DNA of 37,391 nucleotides, taken from assembly GCA_021203365.1 (NCBI GenBank), contig JAJQBI010000016.1:1-37391 (forward strand), given 5' to 3'. Of this stretch, positions 26,271 to 33,991 are shown piece after piece. Source of the stretch: Clostridiales bacterium (GTDB lineage Bacteria > Bacillota > Clostridia > Lachnospirales > Lachnospiraceae). The notes under the pieces are model-generated. The model worked only from the letters and a program-made list of their open reading frames with translations. It ran no database searches and was not told the origin of the DNA. A program made the translations under genes and the position numbers. Every line of letters begins with the position of its first letter. Position 1 is the stretch's first letter.

Positions 26271-26303
26271 GAAAAAGCCGCCTGCACAGCAGGACGGCTT
26301 TTT
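26271..26303. terminator. Bidirectional terminator between the ParA operon and pcrA
   Basis: AAAAAGCCGCCTGC and GCAGGACGGCTTTTT form a hairpin with A and T runs on both sides, so it works on either strand. Confidence 0.85.
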
Positions 26304-26391
26304 ATATTCCTGGTTACTATTCACAGCCGACTTTGAGCAGGCAGATGGAATCGTAACTATTCCTGTTCAGATCAGACGGAATGCTGCTGTT

Positions 26392-26631
26392 TTACAGCAG
26401 ATAAACCGGAAGCTCCTCCTTAATCTGGATGGAGCTGTTTCCCTTCTTCGAGGAATCCTTTGCCTCCTGGGAGACAAACTTCGCCTGGATCTCCTCCGAA
26501 GCTTCAGGAACAACCACGCTCTCCTTTACCTCCGCCTCCAGGGTTTCCGTCTTTGGCTTTGCCTTTGCCCTTGTTCTCTTTCTGGTTTCTGCGCCTGCGG
26601 CGCGTTTAATGCTTTCACTTCCTACCGGCAC
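26392..26631 (-). CDS. Basic 79-aa partner encoded downstream of ParA
   Basis: The start is GTG 26631, inside the end of the ParA gene, with AAAGGAGG nine nt upstream. This is a very clear coupled start that uses a non-ATG codon. The N-terminal third is highly basic (KRAAGAETRKRTRAKAKPK), the middle acidic, and the end short (IKEELPVYLL). There is no HTH or ParB motif. The arrangement, ParA followed by a tiny basic overlapping gene, is like that of ParA systems with an unrelated DNA- or surface-binding partner. The function is an inference. No family recognised. Confidence 0.65.
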   Translation of the reverse strand: MPVGSESIKRAAGAETRKRTRAKAKPKTETLEAEVKESVVVPEASEEIQAKFVSQEAKDSSKKGNSSIQIKEELPVYLL

Positions 26632-27409
26632 GATTCATAACCTCCTTTGCCAATTCTGTGTACTCCTTCGCACTTCTGCTGCTCTTCTTAAATTCAACCA
26701 CCGGGGTACTGGCGTCCTGGGCCCACTCAATGGAGCTGTCCACACGGATACAGGTCTCAAAGAGATGAATATCCGTCATCTCCCGCAGAGTATCCAGCGT
26801 CTGACGAAAATAGTTCTTCCGGGTATCCACCTTGGTGATCACAACCCCCAGGACAGACAGCTCCGGAGAAATATCGTTCATCTCGTTGAGAAACTCAAAC
26901 ATATTCGCCAGTCCGAACATTCCCCACGGGCTGGCCTCCACCGGAACCAGAACATAATCTGAGGCGCACAGAATGTTCATCACCCAGCCGCCAAGGGTCG
27001 GCGGCGCATCAATAAGAATAAAATCATATACACCGGAATCCTTCACTCCCTGCAGACATTTCCTCAGAATGAATTCCCTCTGCCATTTGGTAAAAAGCTC
27101 ATATTCAATGGAACTCATCAGCGTGGAGGATGGAATCAGATCCAGGCCGTCATAAGGCGTTGGTACAATGTATTCCTTCAGATCCTTCTGCCCCTGAATG
27201 GCACGATAAAGGTTCCTTTCCCCTGCCGCCATCTCCAGAACCTTATCCTCAGAGAAAAAGGAGAGCGACAGATTCAGCTGCATATCTCCGTCAACAAGGA
27301 GTACCCGCTTTCCTTCCCGGGCAAGGGCCGCACCCACATTGGAGCAGGTGGTGGACTTCCCGCTGCCGCCCTTATTGTTTGCAAAACATATGGTTACCGT
27401 TTTACCCAT
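26615..27409 (-). CDS. ParA-family ATPase (MinD/ParA, deviant Walker A)
   Basis: A 264-residue ATPase starting MGKTVTICFANNKGGSGKST, with the deviant Walker A motif K-G-G-x-G-K-S-T and the second motif VLLVDGDMQLNLS. The switch region is FILIDAPPTLGG. I start at ATG 27409 because GGAGGTGCCC precedes it; the longer frame from 27448 has no such site. ParA proteins form ATP-dependent gradients on the nucleoid or membrane to position DNA or protein cargo. No ParB gene is nearby. The short gene overlapping its 3' end is the probable partner. It is chromosomal and sits next to pcrA, not beside plasmid genes. Confidence 0.88.
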   Translation of the reverse strand: MGKTVTICFANNKGGSGKSTTCSNVGAALAREGKRVLLVDGDMQLNLSLSFFSEDKVLEMAAGERNLYRAIQGQKDLKEYIVPTPYDGLDLIPSSTLMSSIEYELFTKWQREFILRKCLQGVKDSGVYDFILIDAPPTLGGWVMNILCASDYVLVPVEASPWGMFGLANMFEFLNEMNDISPELSVLGVVITKVDTRKNYFRQTLDTLREMTDIHLFETCIRVDSSIEWAQDASTPVVEFKKSSRSAKEYTELAKEVMNRAGRK

Positions 27410-27560
27410 GGGCACCTCCTGATGTCGATTTTTCACTGCTACTGTCAATTATAAGAGATTTCCCGCAAATTGTAAATAAGAAGAGTTAAAATATCTTCTC
27501 TCCTGGTAACAGGTGGAATCGAGACATACATGTATACATGATCCGGCTGCGCTGCTGCCT

Positions 27561-27689
27561 TTATAATGTTTTACTGATGGCTTCGTCTATATCTTTACGC
27601 AGGTCACCAGGCATAACTTTTCTACGATATTTCGGAATAAATAGGTACGTGCAATTATAATAACTATGTGATAAACTTTGATTGTTCAT
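27561..27689 (-). pseudogene. IS200/IS605-type transposase (TnpA), N-terminal stump
   Basis: A 42-codon frame from ATG 27689 reads MNNQSLSHSYYNCTYLFIPK followed by YRRKVMPGDLRKDIDEAISK. This is the first strand and basic loop of Y1 HUH transposases, whose IVFIPKYRRKV block is nearly universal. The HUH motif and the catalytic tyrosine are missing. It is the only content I recognise in the 438-nt gap between the ParA gene and the phosphatase gene (27410-27847). It shows that an insertion sequence once occupied this site. Confidence 0.7.
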
Positions 27690-27847
27690 GAATTTACCCC
27701 TGTTGTGTTTTATGCGGTTTACCAGACCTGCACCTGTTATGCAACGGGGGAAATATTCTGGTACTCTGTTTATTGCCTCCAGTATCTGGGAGATTTATAC
27801 TGATTGATTAATTGCGCGTATACTCAGGTTATATTAAAAAGGATGAT

Positions 27848-29020
27848 ATGAAAATGAACAAACGATTTTCAAAACTATGTGCTGTAACCGCAGGTACTGC
27901 TTTGCTTGTCAGCAGTTTCAGCTGCTCCGTAGTCCTGGCTGAGGAAACAACAGAGACTGTGACAGAAGCCTCAACTGAGTCTGATGCAGAGGCTGTAGTT
28001 GGTACGGTAACTGAACTCGAAAAATACGGGCATGCTGTGCTGAATATTACCATTGAGGATTTTGAAGCGCTGGGTTTTGAGCTGGGCGATATCGTCACTG
28101 TTTCTACGGGCGATTACGCTGAGGACATGCCTTATCTTGATGGCTATTATGTTGATACCGGCGAAGCCATGCTGCGTGCTTATCCGGGAATGGAATATAT
28201 AGCTGTATGTATCAACTATGGGAAATTCTGCGAAGTGGCTGGCGTCGATGTCGGTTCCGAAATAACGATCGAGCTTAAGGAGGCCGGTGGTGCCGCTGCC
28301 ATGCAGGCAACCTATTCCCTCGTCTACACGAACGAACGGGATGACTATGATTCCGACGAGATTTTTGCCAACTTCCGTATGGTTTCCACCACAGGTATGG
28401 GGGAAGGAAAGCTTTACCGCAGCGCGTCACCTGTCAGCAGCGAAATCGGACGTGCTTCTATCGCGGATGACCTATGTGAAGCAGCCGGAATCAGGACAGT
28501 CATGAACATGGCGGATACAGAAGAAGAACTGGAAGAATATCTTGCTTCCGAAGATTTCGATTCAGACTACTACAAAACACTCTGTGAAGAAGGAAATGTA
28601 ATTTTTCTTGGCATGCCGCTTAACTATAGTTCGGATGAATTCGCCAGGGATATTGTCTCCGGATTGACATTCCTTGCTGAACACGAAACACCTTATCTGA
28701 TTCATTGCACGGAAGGAAAGGACCGTGCCGGTTTTGCCTCTGCTTTACTGGAAGCTCTGATGGGCGCTGCACCAGATGAAATCGCAGACGACTACATGAC
28801 CAGCTATGTTAATTATTATAGCCTGGACGCAACGGAAGATGCTGAAAAATATAACCTGATTGCAGAAGGAAATATTATGGAAATGCTGCGTGCTATAGCC
28901 GGACTGGAAGAGGATGCGGTTCTTACAGATATAGACCTTGCAGAAGCTGCTCAGAATTACCTGCTTGAGAATGGCATGTCAGAGGATTCTCTTTCTGCAC
29001 TGATGGAAAATCTGAGATGA
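27848..29020 (+). CDS. Secreted tyrosine phosphatase with SAM_HAT_C-like N-terminal domain
   Basis: A 390-residue protein. Residues 1-31 are a signal peptide ending in VLA. Residues 50-150 resemble the C-terminal domain of SAM hydroxide adenosyltransferases: KYGHAVLNITIEDFEALGFE, VCINYGKFCEVAGVDVGSEI. The rest is a Y_phosphatase3-type phosphatase with FRMVSTTGMGEGKLYRSASP and the P-loop IHCTEGKDRAG, C287 to R293. Phosphate monoesters on tyrosine or phosphoinositides outside the cell would be the substrates. I start at ATG 27848, with AAAAAGG 7-12 nt upstream. There is no membrane anchor, so it should be released or wall-held. It is monocistronic; upstream is the IS200 stump. Confidence 0.75.
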   Translation: MKMNKRFSKLCAVTAGTALLVSSFSCSVVLAEETTETVTEASTESDAEAVVGTVTELEKYGHAVLNITIEDFEALGFELGDIVTVSTGDYAEDMPYLDGYYVDTGEAMLRAYPGMEYIAVCINYGKFCEVAGVDVGSEITIELKEAGGAAAMQATYSLVYTNERDDYDSDEIFANFRMVSTTGMGEGKLYRSASPVSSEIGRASIADDLCEAAGIRTVMNMADTEEELEEYLASEDFDSDYYKTLCEEGNVIFLGMPLNYSSDEFARDIVSGLTFLAEHETPYLIHCTEGKDRAGFASALLEALMGAAPDEIADDYMTSYVNYYSLDATEDAEKYNLIAEGNIMEMLRAIAGLEEDAVLTDIDLAEAAQNYLLENGMSEDSLSALMENLR

Positions 29021-29141
29021 CATTTGAAAAAATAGGAGAATCTGCGGGCATGTCTGCCGCATCTGCCAGAGTTGGTGTATTCCATATCATGACTGCCATA
29101 CACACTGCTGTTACCATTGCGGCCACCTTATTTTTCTTCAT
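28923..29141 (-). pseudogene. Exported-protein start fused to antisense of the phosphatase gene
   Basis: ATG 29141 begins MKKNKVAAMVTAVCMAVMIW followed by NTPTLADAADMPADSPIF, a good signal peptide and start of a mature chain. The coding then runs into the reverse strand of the phosphatase gene's 3' end (28923-29020), which is not homologous to anything. The start overlaps the last codons of the upstream 94-aa gene. It was therefore the second gene of an operon that lost its body. Alternatively it was the membrane part of the same protein in another frame. Confidence 0.5.
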
Positions 29142-29412
29142 ATTCTTTTCTTCCCCTGTACTGAATAGTTGCCTCTCCTGTATCCTCCTCAATTCTCTCC
29201 CGGATTTTCCGCCATCCTTCCTCCATCTCCGCCGGGCTTTTCTCGATCCAGGCCGGTCTTTTTTTCTTTTTTTCAAGTTTTTTCTCATACCGCTCTACAT
29301 AGTCCCGGGCATACTGGGGATATTTCAGAAGAAGCTCAAAAAATTCATCCTCTGTTCCCTCTCCGCCTTCTGCCATTCTCTCCATAATCCGGTTATACTC
29401 CTCCTGTGTCAT
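29128..29412 (-). CDS. 94-aa charged cytoplasmic protein, unknown
   Basis: ATG 29412 follows GGGAGGAATTTT. The protein is strongly charged and helical (EDEFFELLLKYPQYARDYVE, RYEKKLEKKKKRPAW, MEEGWRKIRERIEED). It has no membrane segment or metal motif. The following frame encodes a signal-peptide or membrane segment overlapping its 3' end. This layout would fit an anti-sigma-like protein split by a frameshift, but no sigma factor is present. It has a good promoter at 29505-29534. Function unknown. Confidence 0.6.
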   Translation of the reverse strand: MTQEEYNRIMERMAEGGEGTEDEFFELLLKYPQYARDYVERYEKKLEKKKKRPAWIEKSPAEMEEGWRKIRERIEEDTGEATIQYRGRKEYEEK

Positions 29413-29504
29413 AAAATTCCTCCCAAAATGTGCGCTTTTCTTTTTAAAGTATCGTTATATACACTCTGTCAGAAATCATCTGCAGTTTTCTTATCTGTTT
29501 TTCT

Positions 29505-29534
29505 ATTGTATCTTTCAGACACTCCACATGTCAA
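29505..29534 (-). promoter_or_regulatory. Sigma-70-type promoter for the 94-aa gene
   Basis: On the minus strand TTGACA, an 18-nt spacer, and TACAAT. The -10 box ends 93 nt upstream of the start codon at 29412. Confidence 0.6.
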
Positions 29535-29593
29535 TCCGTTTTGAGATAAAATGACAAAATCAAAATATGCAACAAAAAGCTCCGGATACATGC

Positions 29594-29599
29594 TATAAT
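29594..29599 (+). promoter_or_regulatory. Extended -10 promoter of the AraC gene
   Basis: TGCTATAAT gives an extended -10 box (TGn plus TATAAT). The -35 position (AACAAA) is poor, as usual when TGn is present. The start codon is at 29709, so the leader is about 100 nt and contains two hairpins. Confidence 0.5.
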
Positions 29600-29600
29600 G

Positions 29601-29680
29601 AGCGCAAGCGATGAAAATGCATGCCTGCATGCATTTGAGGAGCAGCGAATGTCGATCATGAGCGCAGCTCATGATATGAT
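29601..29680 (+). repeat. Two-hairpin leader or repeat upstream of the AraC gene
   Basis: AAATGCATGC-CT-GCATGCATTT (29615-29636) and ATCATGAGC-GCA-GCTCATGAT (29655-29675) are perfect palindromes of 10- and 9-bp arms. They lie between the -10 box and the ribosome binding site, so both would be in the leader RNA. The block is also linked by AGCGCAAGCG and AGCGCAGC phrases. Confidence 0.6.
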
Positions 29681-29708
29681 ATCAGGAACTGAAAGGAGGA
29701 TCCCATTC

Positions 29709-30665
29709 ATGAACACTATTTTCCTGCAGACCACCCCTCGTTCTGCCCTGAAGGAAATCCGCCCCCAGGGGGCAAAGACTTTCCCCTGCGAAATCTACCA
29801 GACCCGCACGCTGGAGGAAAAAGGGATCCTGGTAAAGCATCACTGGCACGACGAGATCGAGATTCTGCATTTTTCCGGCGGGGAATTCACCGTTGAAATC
29901 AATATGGAAAAATTCCACGTCCGCGGAGAATGCCTTTATTTCATCAACCCGGGAGAGCTGCACAGCATTTACTGCGACCGCTCCGGGAAAGAAAAAACCT
30001 GCGGAGAGGACGCCATCGTCTTCCATCCCGGCCTTCTGAGCTTTGAGACCTGTGATTCCGCCCAACTGAACCTGATTCAGCCTCTGCAGAATGAAAAAAT
30101 ACTTTTTCCCAGATTTCTCACACCGGAGCATCCGGCCTTTTCCCCGGTTCTGGAAGCGTTCACGGAAATATTCCAGTCCTTCGGCGTGCCCTTAAGTGAG
30201 GAAAATCCCATAGAGAACGGAGCCTTTACCGATGACCTGACCAGCCAGCTCTATATCAAATCCTCCCTGCTGCGGATCCTGGCGGTTCTTTCCCGGTACC
30301 GCCTTCTGGTCGCCACGGATCCAAACCATAACAAAAAAATGGAGGGCATAAAAAAAGCCCTCACTTACATCTGGGAAAACTATGATCAGAAAATCTATAT
30401 TTCAGATCTGGCTTCCCTGCTGAATATCAACGAACAGTATTTCTGCCGGTATTTCAAAAAAGCCATCGGCCGCTCGCCCATCGAATACCTGAACGAATAC
30501 AGGATCAAACAGGCCATGCGGCTTCTGGAGACCACAGACCAGTCTGTGATGGACATCTGCCTGGAATGCGGCTACAACAACCTTGGAAACTTTTTCCGTG
30601 AATTCCGCAAGCACACCTCCACCACCCCACTGAAATACAGAAAAAGTCAAAATAACGGAATTTAA
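29709..30665 (+). CDS. AraC-family regulator with cupin sensor
   Basis: A 318-residue regulator. Residues about 35-110 form an AraC-type cupin (KHHWHDEIEILHFSGGEFTV, YFINPGELHSIYC). The C-terminus has two HTH units: DLASLLNINEQYFCRYFKKA then QSVMDICLECGYNNLGNFFR with the family ending STTPLKYRK. I start at ATG 29709 after GGAGGATCCCATTC; the longer frame reads through the leader palindromes and is not protein-like. It stands directly upstream of the alpha-glucosidase and near the transporter, so it most likely activates malto-oligosaccharide genes when a sugar binds the cupin. Its regulon is inferred. Confidence 0.88.
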   Translation: MNTIFLQTTPRSALKEIRPQGAKTFPCEIYQTRTLEEKGILVKHHWHDEIEILHFSGGEFTVEINMEKFHVRGECLYFINPGELHSIYCDRSGKEKTCGEDAIVFHPGLLSFETCDSAQLNLIQPLQNEKILFPRFLTPEHPAFSPVLEAFTEIFQSFGVPLSEENPIENGAFTDDLTSQLYIKSSLLRILAVLSRYRLLVATDPNHNKKMEGIKKALTYIWENYDQKIYISDLASLLNINEQYFCRYFKKAIGRSPIEYLNEYRIKQAMRLLETTDQSVMDICLECGYNNLGNFFREFRKHTSTTPLKYRKSQNNGI

Positions 30666-30703
30666 AATCAGGGAACCGTAGGACAGGACAAAGGAAGGCG
30701 TGT

Positions 30704-30709
30704 TATAGT
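30704..30709 (+). promoter_or_regulatory. Possible -10 box of the glucosidase gene
   Basis: TATAGT lies 41 nt upstream of the start codon. No good -35 box is at the expected place, which would fit an AraC-dependent promoter. Weak evidence. Confidence 0.3.
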
Positions 30710-30749
30710 ATAGACACACAAAAAAATTTGGACATACGGAGGTTTTCAC

Positions 30750-32411
30750 ATGGAGAAAAAATGGTGGCATGACAAGGTAGCGTATCAGATTTATCCGAAG
30801 AGCTTTTATGACTCCAACGGAGATGGCATCGGAGATTTGCCGGGCATAATCCAGAAGCTGGATTATCTGAAGGATCTGGGAGTGGATATTCTCTGGCTGT
30901 CTCCCTGCTATCCATCCCCGCTTGCAGATCAGGGGTATGACATTTCCGATTATTACAACATTGATCCCCGCTTCGGCACCATGGAGGACATGGACCGGCT
31001 GATCGCCGAGGCCAGAAAGCGGGATATGTATATTCTGATGGACCTGGTGGTGAATCACTGCTCCGACGAACACGAATGGTTCAGGAAAGCCTGCCAGGAC
31101 CCCGATGGAAAATATGGGAATTTCTTTTATCTCAGAGATAAAAAGGAAGGACTGCCCACCAACTGGCGCAGCTACTTTGGCGGCCCGGTGTGGGAAGACC
31201 TTCCCGGAACCGATAAGCAGTATCTCCACGTCTTCCACAAAAAACAGCCGGATCTGAACTGGGAAAATCCGGAGGTCCGTGAGGAGGTCTATAAAAACAT
31301 TAACTGGTGGCTGGACCGGGGGCTGGCAGGCTTCCGCATCGACGCCATTATCAATATCAAAAAAGCTCTGCCCTTCCGCAGCTACGAGCCCGACCGGGCA
31401 GACGGCCTTTGCAGCATCAAAACCATGCTGAAGGAGGCCAGAGGAATAGGGGAATTTCTGGGAGAGATGCGGGACCGCACCTTCCGGAAATATGACGCCT
31501 TCTCCGTGGGGGAGGTTTTTGACGAAAAAGAAGAGGAAATACCGGATTTTATCGGGGAAAACGGCTATTTTTCCAGTATGTTTGACTTCAATGAGACGAT
31601 CTTCGGCCAGAGTCCGGACGGCTGGTACGCCGCCGGGGAGGTTACCCCCGACGACTACAGAAACTGCTGCTTTGAAACCCAGCGGAAAATTGGGAAAACG
31701 GGTTTTGTGTCCAACATCATCGAAAACCATGACGAACCCAGGGGCGTAAGCCGTTACATTCCCCAGGGAGACTGCTGCCCGGAGAGCAAGAAAATGCTGG
31801 CCGCCCTGAGCTTTATGCTGCGCGGACTTCCCTTTATCTACCAGGGACAGGAGCTTGGCATGGAAAATGTTCCGATCACCTCCATAGAGCAGGTGGACGA
31901 TATCAATTCCCTGGACGAGTACCAGGTAGCGTGAAACGCCGGATGCTCAGAAGAGGAGGCCCTCCGGGCCGTGGCCCGGTTCAGCCGGGACAATGCCCGC
32001 ACCCCCATGCAGTGGACCGATGCCAAAAACGCCGGCTTCACCACCGGTACCCCCTGGCTGGCGGCCAACCCCAATTACACCTCCATCAACGCCGCCTCTC
32101 AGATGGAGGATCCGAACTCTGTCCGAAGCTTTTACAAGCAGCTGATCGCTCTGCGGAAAAATCCGGAATATAAGGAAACGATTGTATACGGCTCCCTGGA
32201 ACCGCTGTGGGAGGACCGGCACAATCTGATGGCCTATTATCGCAGAGGGGACAAAACGCTTCTGGTTGTGGGAAATTACCAGAGGAAGGAACAGATGGTG
32301 GAGCTTCCCTCCCCGATTCGCGCCCTCCTCATCAACAACTATCCGGAGCTGACGCAGGAAGGCAGCACACTGACTCTGAAGGGTTACCAGGTGCTTGTGG
32401 CAGAGCTGTAA
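30750..32411 (+). pseudogene. GH13 alpha-glucosidase (oligo-1,6-glucosidase type) with in-frame UGA
   Basis: One frame from ATG 30750 (GGAGG 7 nt upstream) to 32411 encodes 553 sense codons, the normal length for GH13 subfamily 31, except for a TGA at 31932-31934 (codon 395). Before it all catalytic parts are present: DLVVNHCSDEHEWF, nucleophile D198 in GFRIDAI, acid/base E255 in SVGEVFD, D328 in IENHDEP. After it come ALRAVARFSRDNARTPMQW and the C-terminal beta domain. There is no frameshift, and the rest looks fully conserved. The truncated 394-residue protein lacks the end of the barrel and probably does not fold. A single base change explains it. It would hydrolyse alpha-1,4/1,6 oligosaccharides in the cytosol. 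Confidence 0.85.
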
Positions 32412-32420
32412 CCCGGCCTG

Positions 32421-33935
32421 TCACTCTCTGTTTCGGGGATGCCAGGCTCTTCTTCCGTAAATGGATGTGACCTCCAGAATCCACTCCGCCAGCTCATCGG
32501 AGAATTCTCCCGGAAGGAGCCTCCATTTCCAGTTCACCCCAAGGGTGGATGGCTTATTGATTCTGGCCCGGTTGTCCAGTCCCATGTAATCCTGTATGGG
32601 AATTATACACATCCGGGCCGTGCTTCCCATCACCAGAGAAATAATTTTCCGGTAAATTTCTTCTCCGGGGGTGTGGAAATCTCCCAGATATCTGCGGAGC
32701 AGATACCTCTCCTCCGGCAGGATCCCCTGAAACCATCCGGTCAGGGTCTCATTGTCATGGGTCCCCGTGTAGACTACAGAGTTCACCGGATAGTTGTGGG
32801 GCAGGTAATCGCTGGCACTTCCGGTGTCTCTGGAATCAAAGGCAAACTCCAGCACCTTCATTCCCGGGAAGCCGCTGTCCTGCACCAGCTGCCGCACCGA
32901 ATCCGTCACATAGCCCAGATCCTCCGCGATGAGCTCCTTTTCCCCCAGACGCTGTCTCATAACCTGAAAAAAGTCAAGCCCCGGTCCTTTTTCCCAGTGA
33001 CCGTTTCTGGCTGTCTTCTCTCCGCAGGGTATGGAAAAATACTCGTCAAACCCCCGAAAATGGTCAATCCGCGCCACATCGTACATCTGAAAGCAGTGCT
33101 TCAGCCGCCGCATCCACCAGTCATAGCCTGTCTGCCTGTGGTAATCCCACAGGTACAGCGGATTCCCCCACAGCTGGCCGTCGGCGGCGAATCCGTCGGG
33201 CGGGCACCCGGCCACCGCCACAGGCACATTGTCCTCATCCAGCTGAAAAAGCTCCGGGTGGGCCCAGGTATCCGCGCTGTCAAAGGCTACGTAGATGGGG
33301 ATATCCCCGATAATCCGGATCCCGTTTTCGTTGGCGTATTTTTTCAGCCGCCCCCACTGCTCCGCAAATTTAAACTGCAGGAATTTATAAAACTCTATGT
33401 CAAAATAAAGCTCCCTGCGGTAATAGTCCATGGAATATCCCCAGCGCCTGCGGATATCCTCCGGCCACTGCTCCCAGCTTGCCTCTTTCATGCGGCCTTT
33501 CACCGCCATAAACAGCGCATAATCGTCCAGCCACCAGGCATTTTCCTCCATAAAACGGATAAATTCCGGATTTTCCCCGATTTGGCTTCGCTGATAAGCT
33601 TTTCGAAGCAGCACATACCGTTCCTGATAAATCCTTCCGTAATCCACATATCTTTCATCCCTGCCAAAATCCGCCCCGTCGCATTCCTCCCGTGTCAGGA
33701 GTCCCTCCTCCGTCAATGTCTCCAGACAGATAAAATATGGATTTCCCGCGTAGGTGGAAAAGGACTGATAGGGAGAATCCCCATAACTGGTGGGGCCCAG
33801 GGGCAGAATCTGCCAGTATCTCTGTTCTGTCTGCACCAGCCGGTCCACAAATTCATAGGCTTCCCTGGAAAAACACCCGATTCCGTATTTCCCGGGCAGC
33901 GCGCTCACCGGCAGTAAAATTCCAGATTCTCTCAT
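32421..33935 (-). CDS. malQ: 4-alpha-glucanotransferase (amylomaltase, GH77)
   Basis: A 504-residue disproportionating enzyme that moves glucan segments between malto-oligosaccharides and releases glucose. Family motifs are present: SGILLPVSALPGKYGIGCFS, GPTSYGDSPYQSFSTYAGNP, nucleophile in ARIDHFRGF, the acid in LIAEDLGYVTD, and THDNETLTG. ATG 33935 follows GGAGAAGAGT. It is transcribed after the transporter terminator, so it may depend on readthrough or its own promoter. It converges on the glucosidase gene, with only 9 nt between the stops. It would feed imported maltodextrins into metabolism. Confidence 0.95.
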   Translation of the reverse strand: MRESGILLPVSALPGKYGIGCFSREAYEFVDRLVQTEQRYWQILPLGPTSYGDSPYQSFSTYAGNPYFICLETLTEEGLLTREECDGADFGRDERYVDYGRIYQERYVLLRKAYQRSQIGENPEFIRFMEENAWWLDDYALFMAVKGRMKEASWEQWPEDIRRRWGYSMDYYRRELYFDIEFYKFLQFKFAEQWGRLKKYANENGIRIIGDIPIYVAFDSADTWAHPELFQLDEDNVPVAVAGCPPDGFAADGQLWGNPLYLWDYHRQTGYDWWMRRLKHCFQMYDVARIDHFRGFDEYFSIPCGEKTARNGHWEKGPGLDFFQVMRQRLGEKELIAEDLGYVTDSVRQLVQDSGFPGMKVLEFAFDSRDTGSASDYLPHNYPVNSVVYTGTHDNETLTGWFQGILPEERYLLRRYLGDFHTPGEEIYRKIISLVMGSTARMCIIPIQDYMGLDNRARINKPSTLGVNWKWRLLPGEFSDELAEWILEVTSIYGRRAWHPRNRE

Positions 33936-33950
33936 ACTCTTCTCCTGTCA

Positions 33951-33978
33951 GAAAAAGAGGCTGTGTTTCCACAGCCCC
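33951..33978 (-). terminator. Terminator between permease gene and malQ
   Basis: On the minus strand GGCTGTG-GAAA-CACAGCC is followed by TCTTTTT. It separates the permease operon from malQ, perhaps partly. Confidence 0.9.
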
Positions 33979-33991
33979 CGTTCACTTTTTT

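Noticed and set aside
29598..29708. Upstream extension of the AraC protein
   Set aside because: The extra 37 codons lie in palindromic leader DNA, while ATG 29709 has a strong GGAGG site.
30402..31730. 442-codon minus-strand ORF opposite the AraC and glucosidase genes
   Set aside because: It spans parts of two real genes on the other strand; its reading frame arises from codon bias.
31932..31934. UGA as selenocysteine or tryptophan codon in the glucosidase
   Set aside because: GH13 enzymes do not use selenocysteine here, no adjacent SECIS-like hairpin was seen, and other genes end normally with TGA.
32439..33917. 492-codon plus-strand ORF opposite malQ
   Set aside because: It mirrors malQ codons and has no motif.
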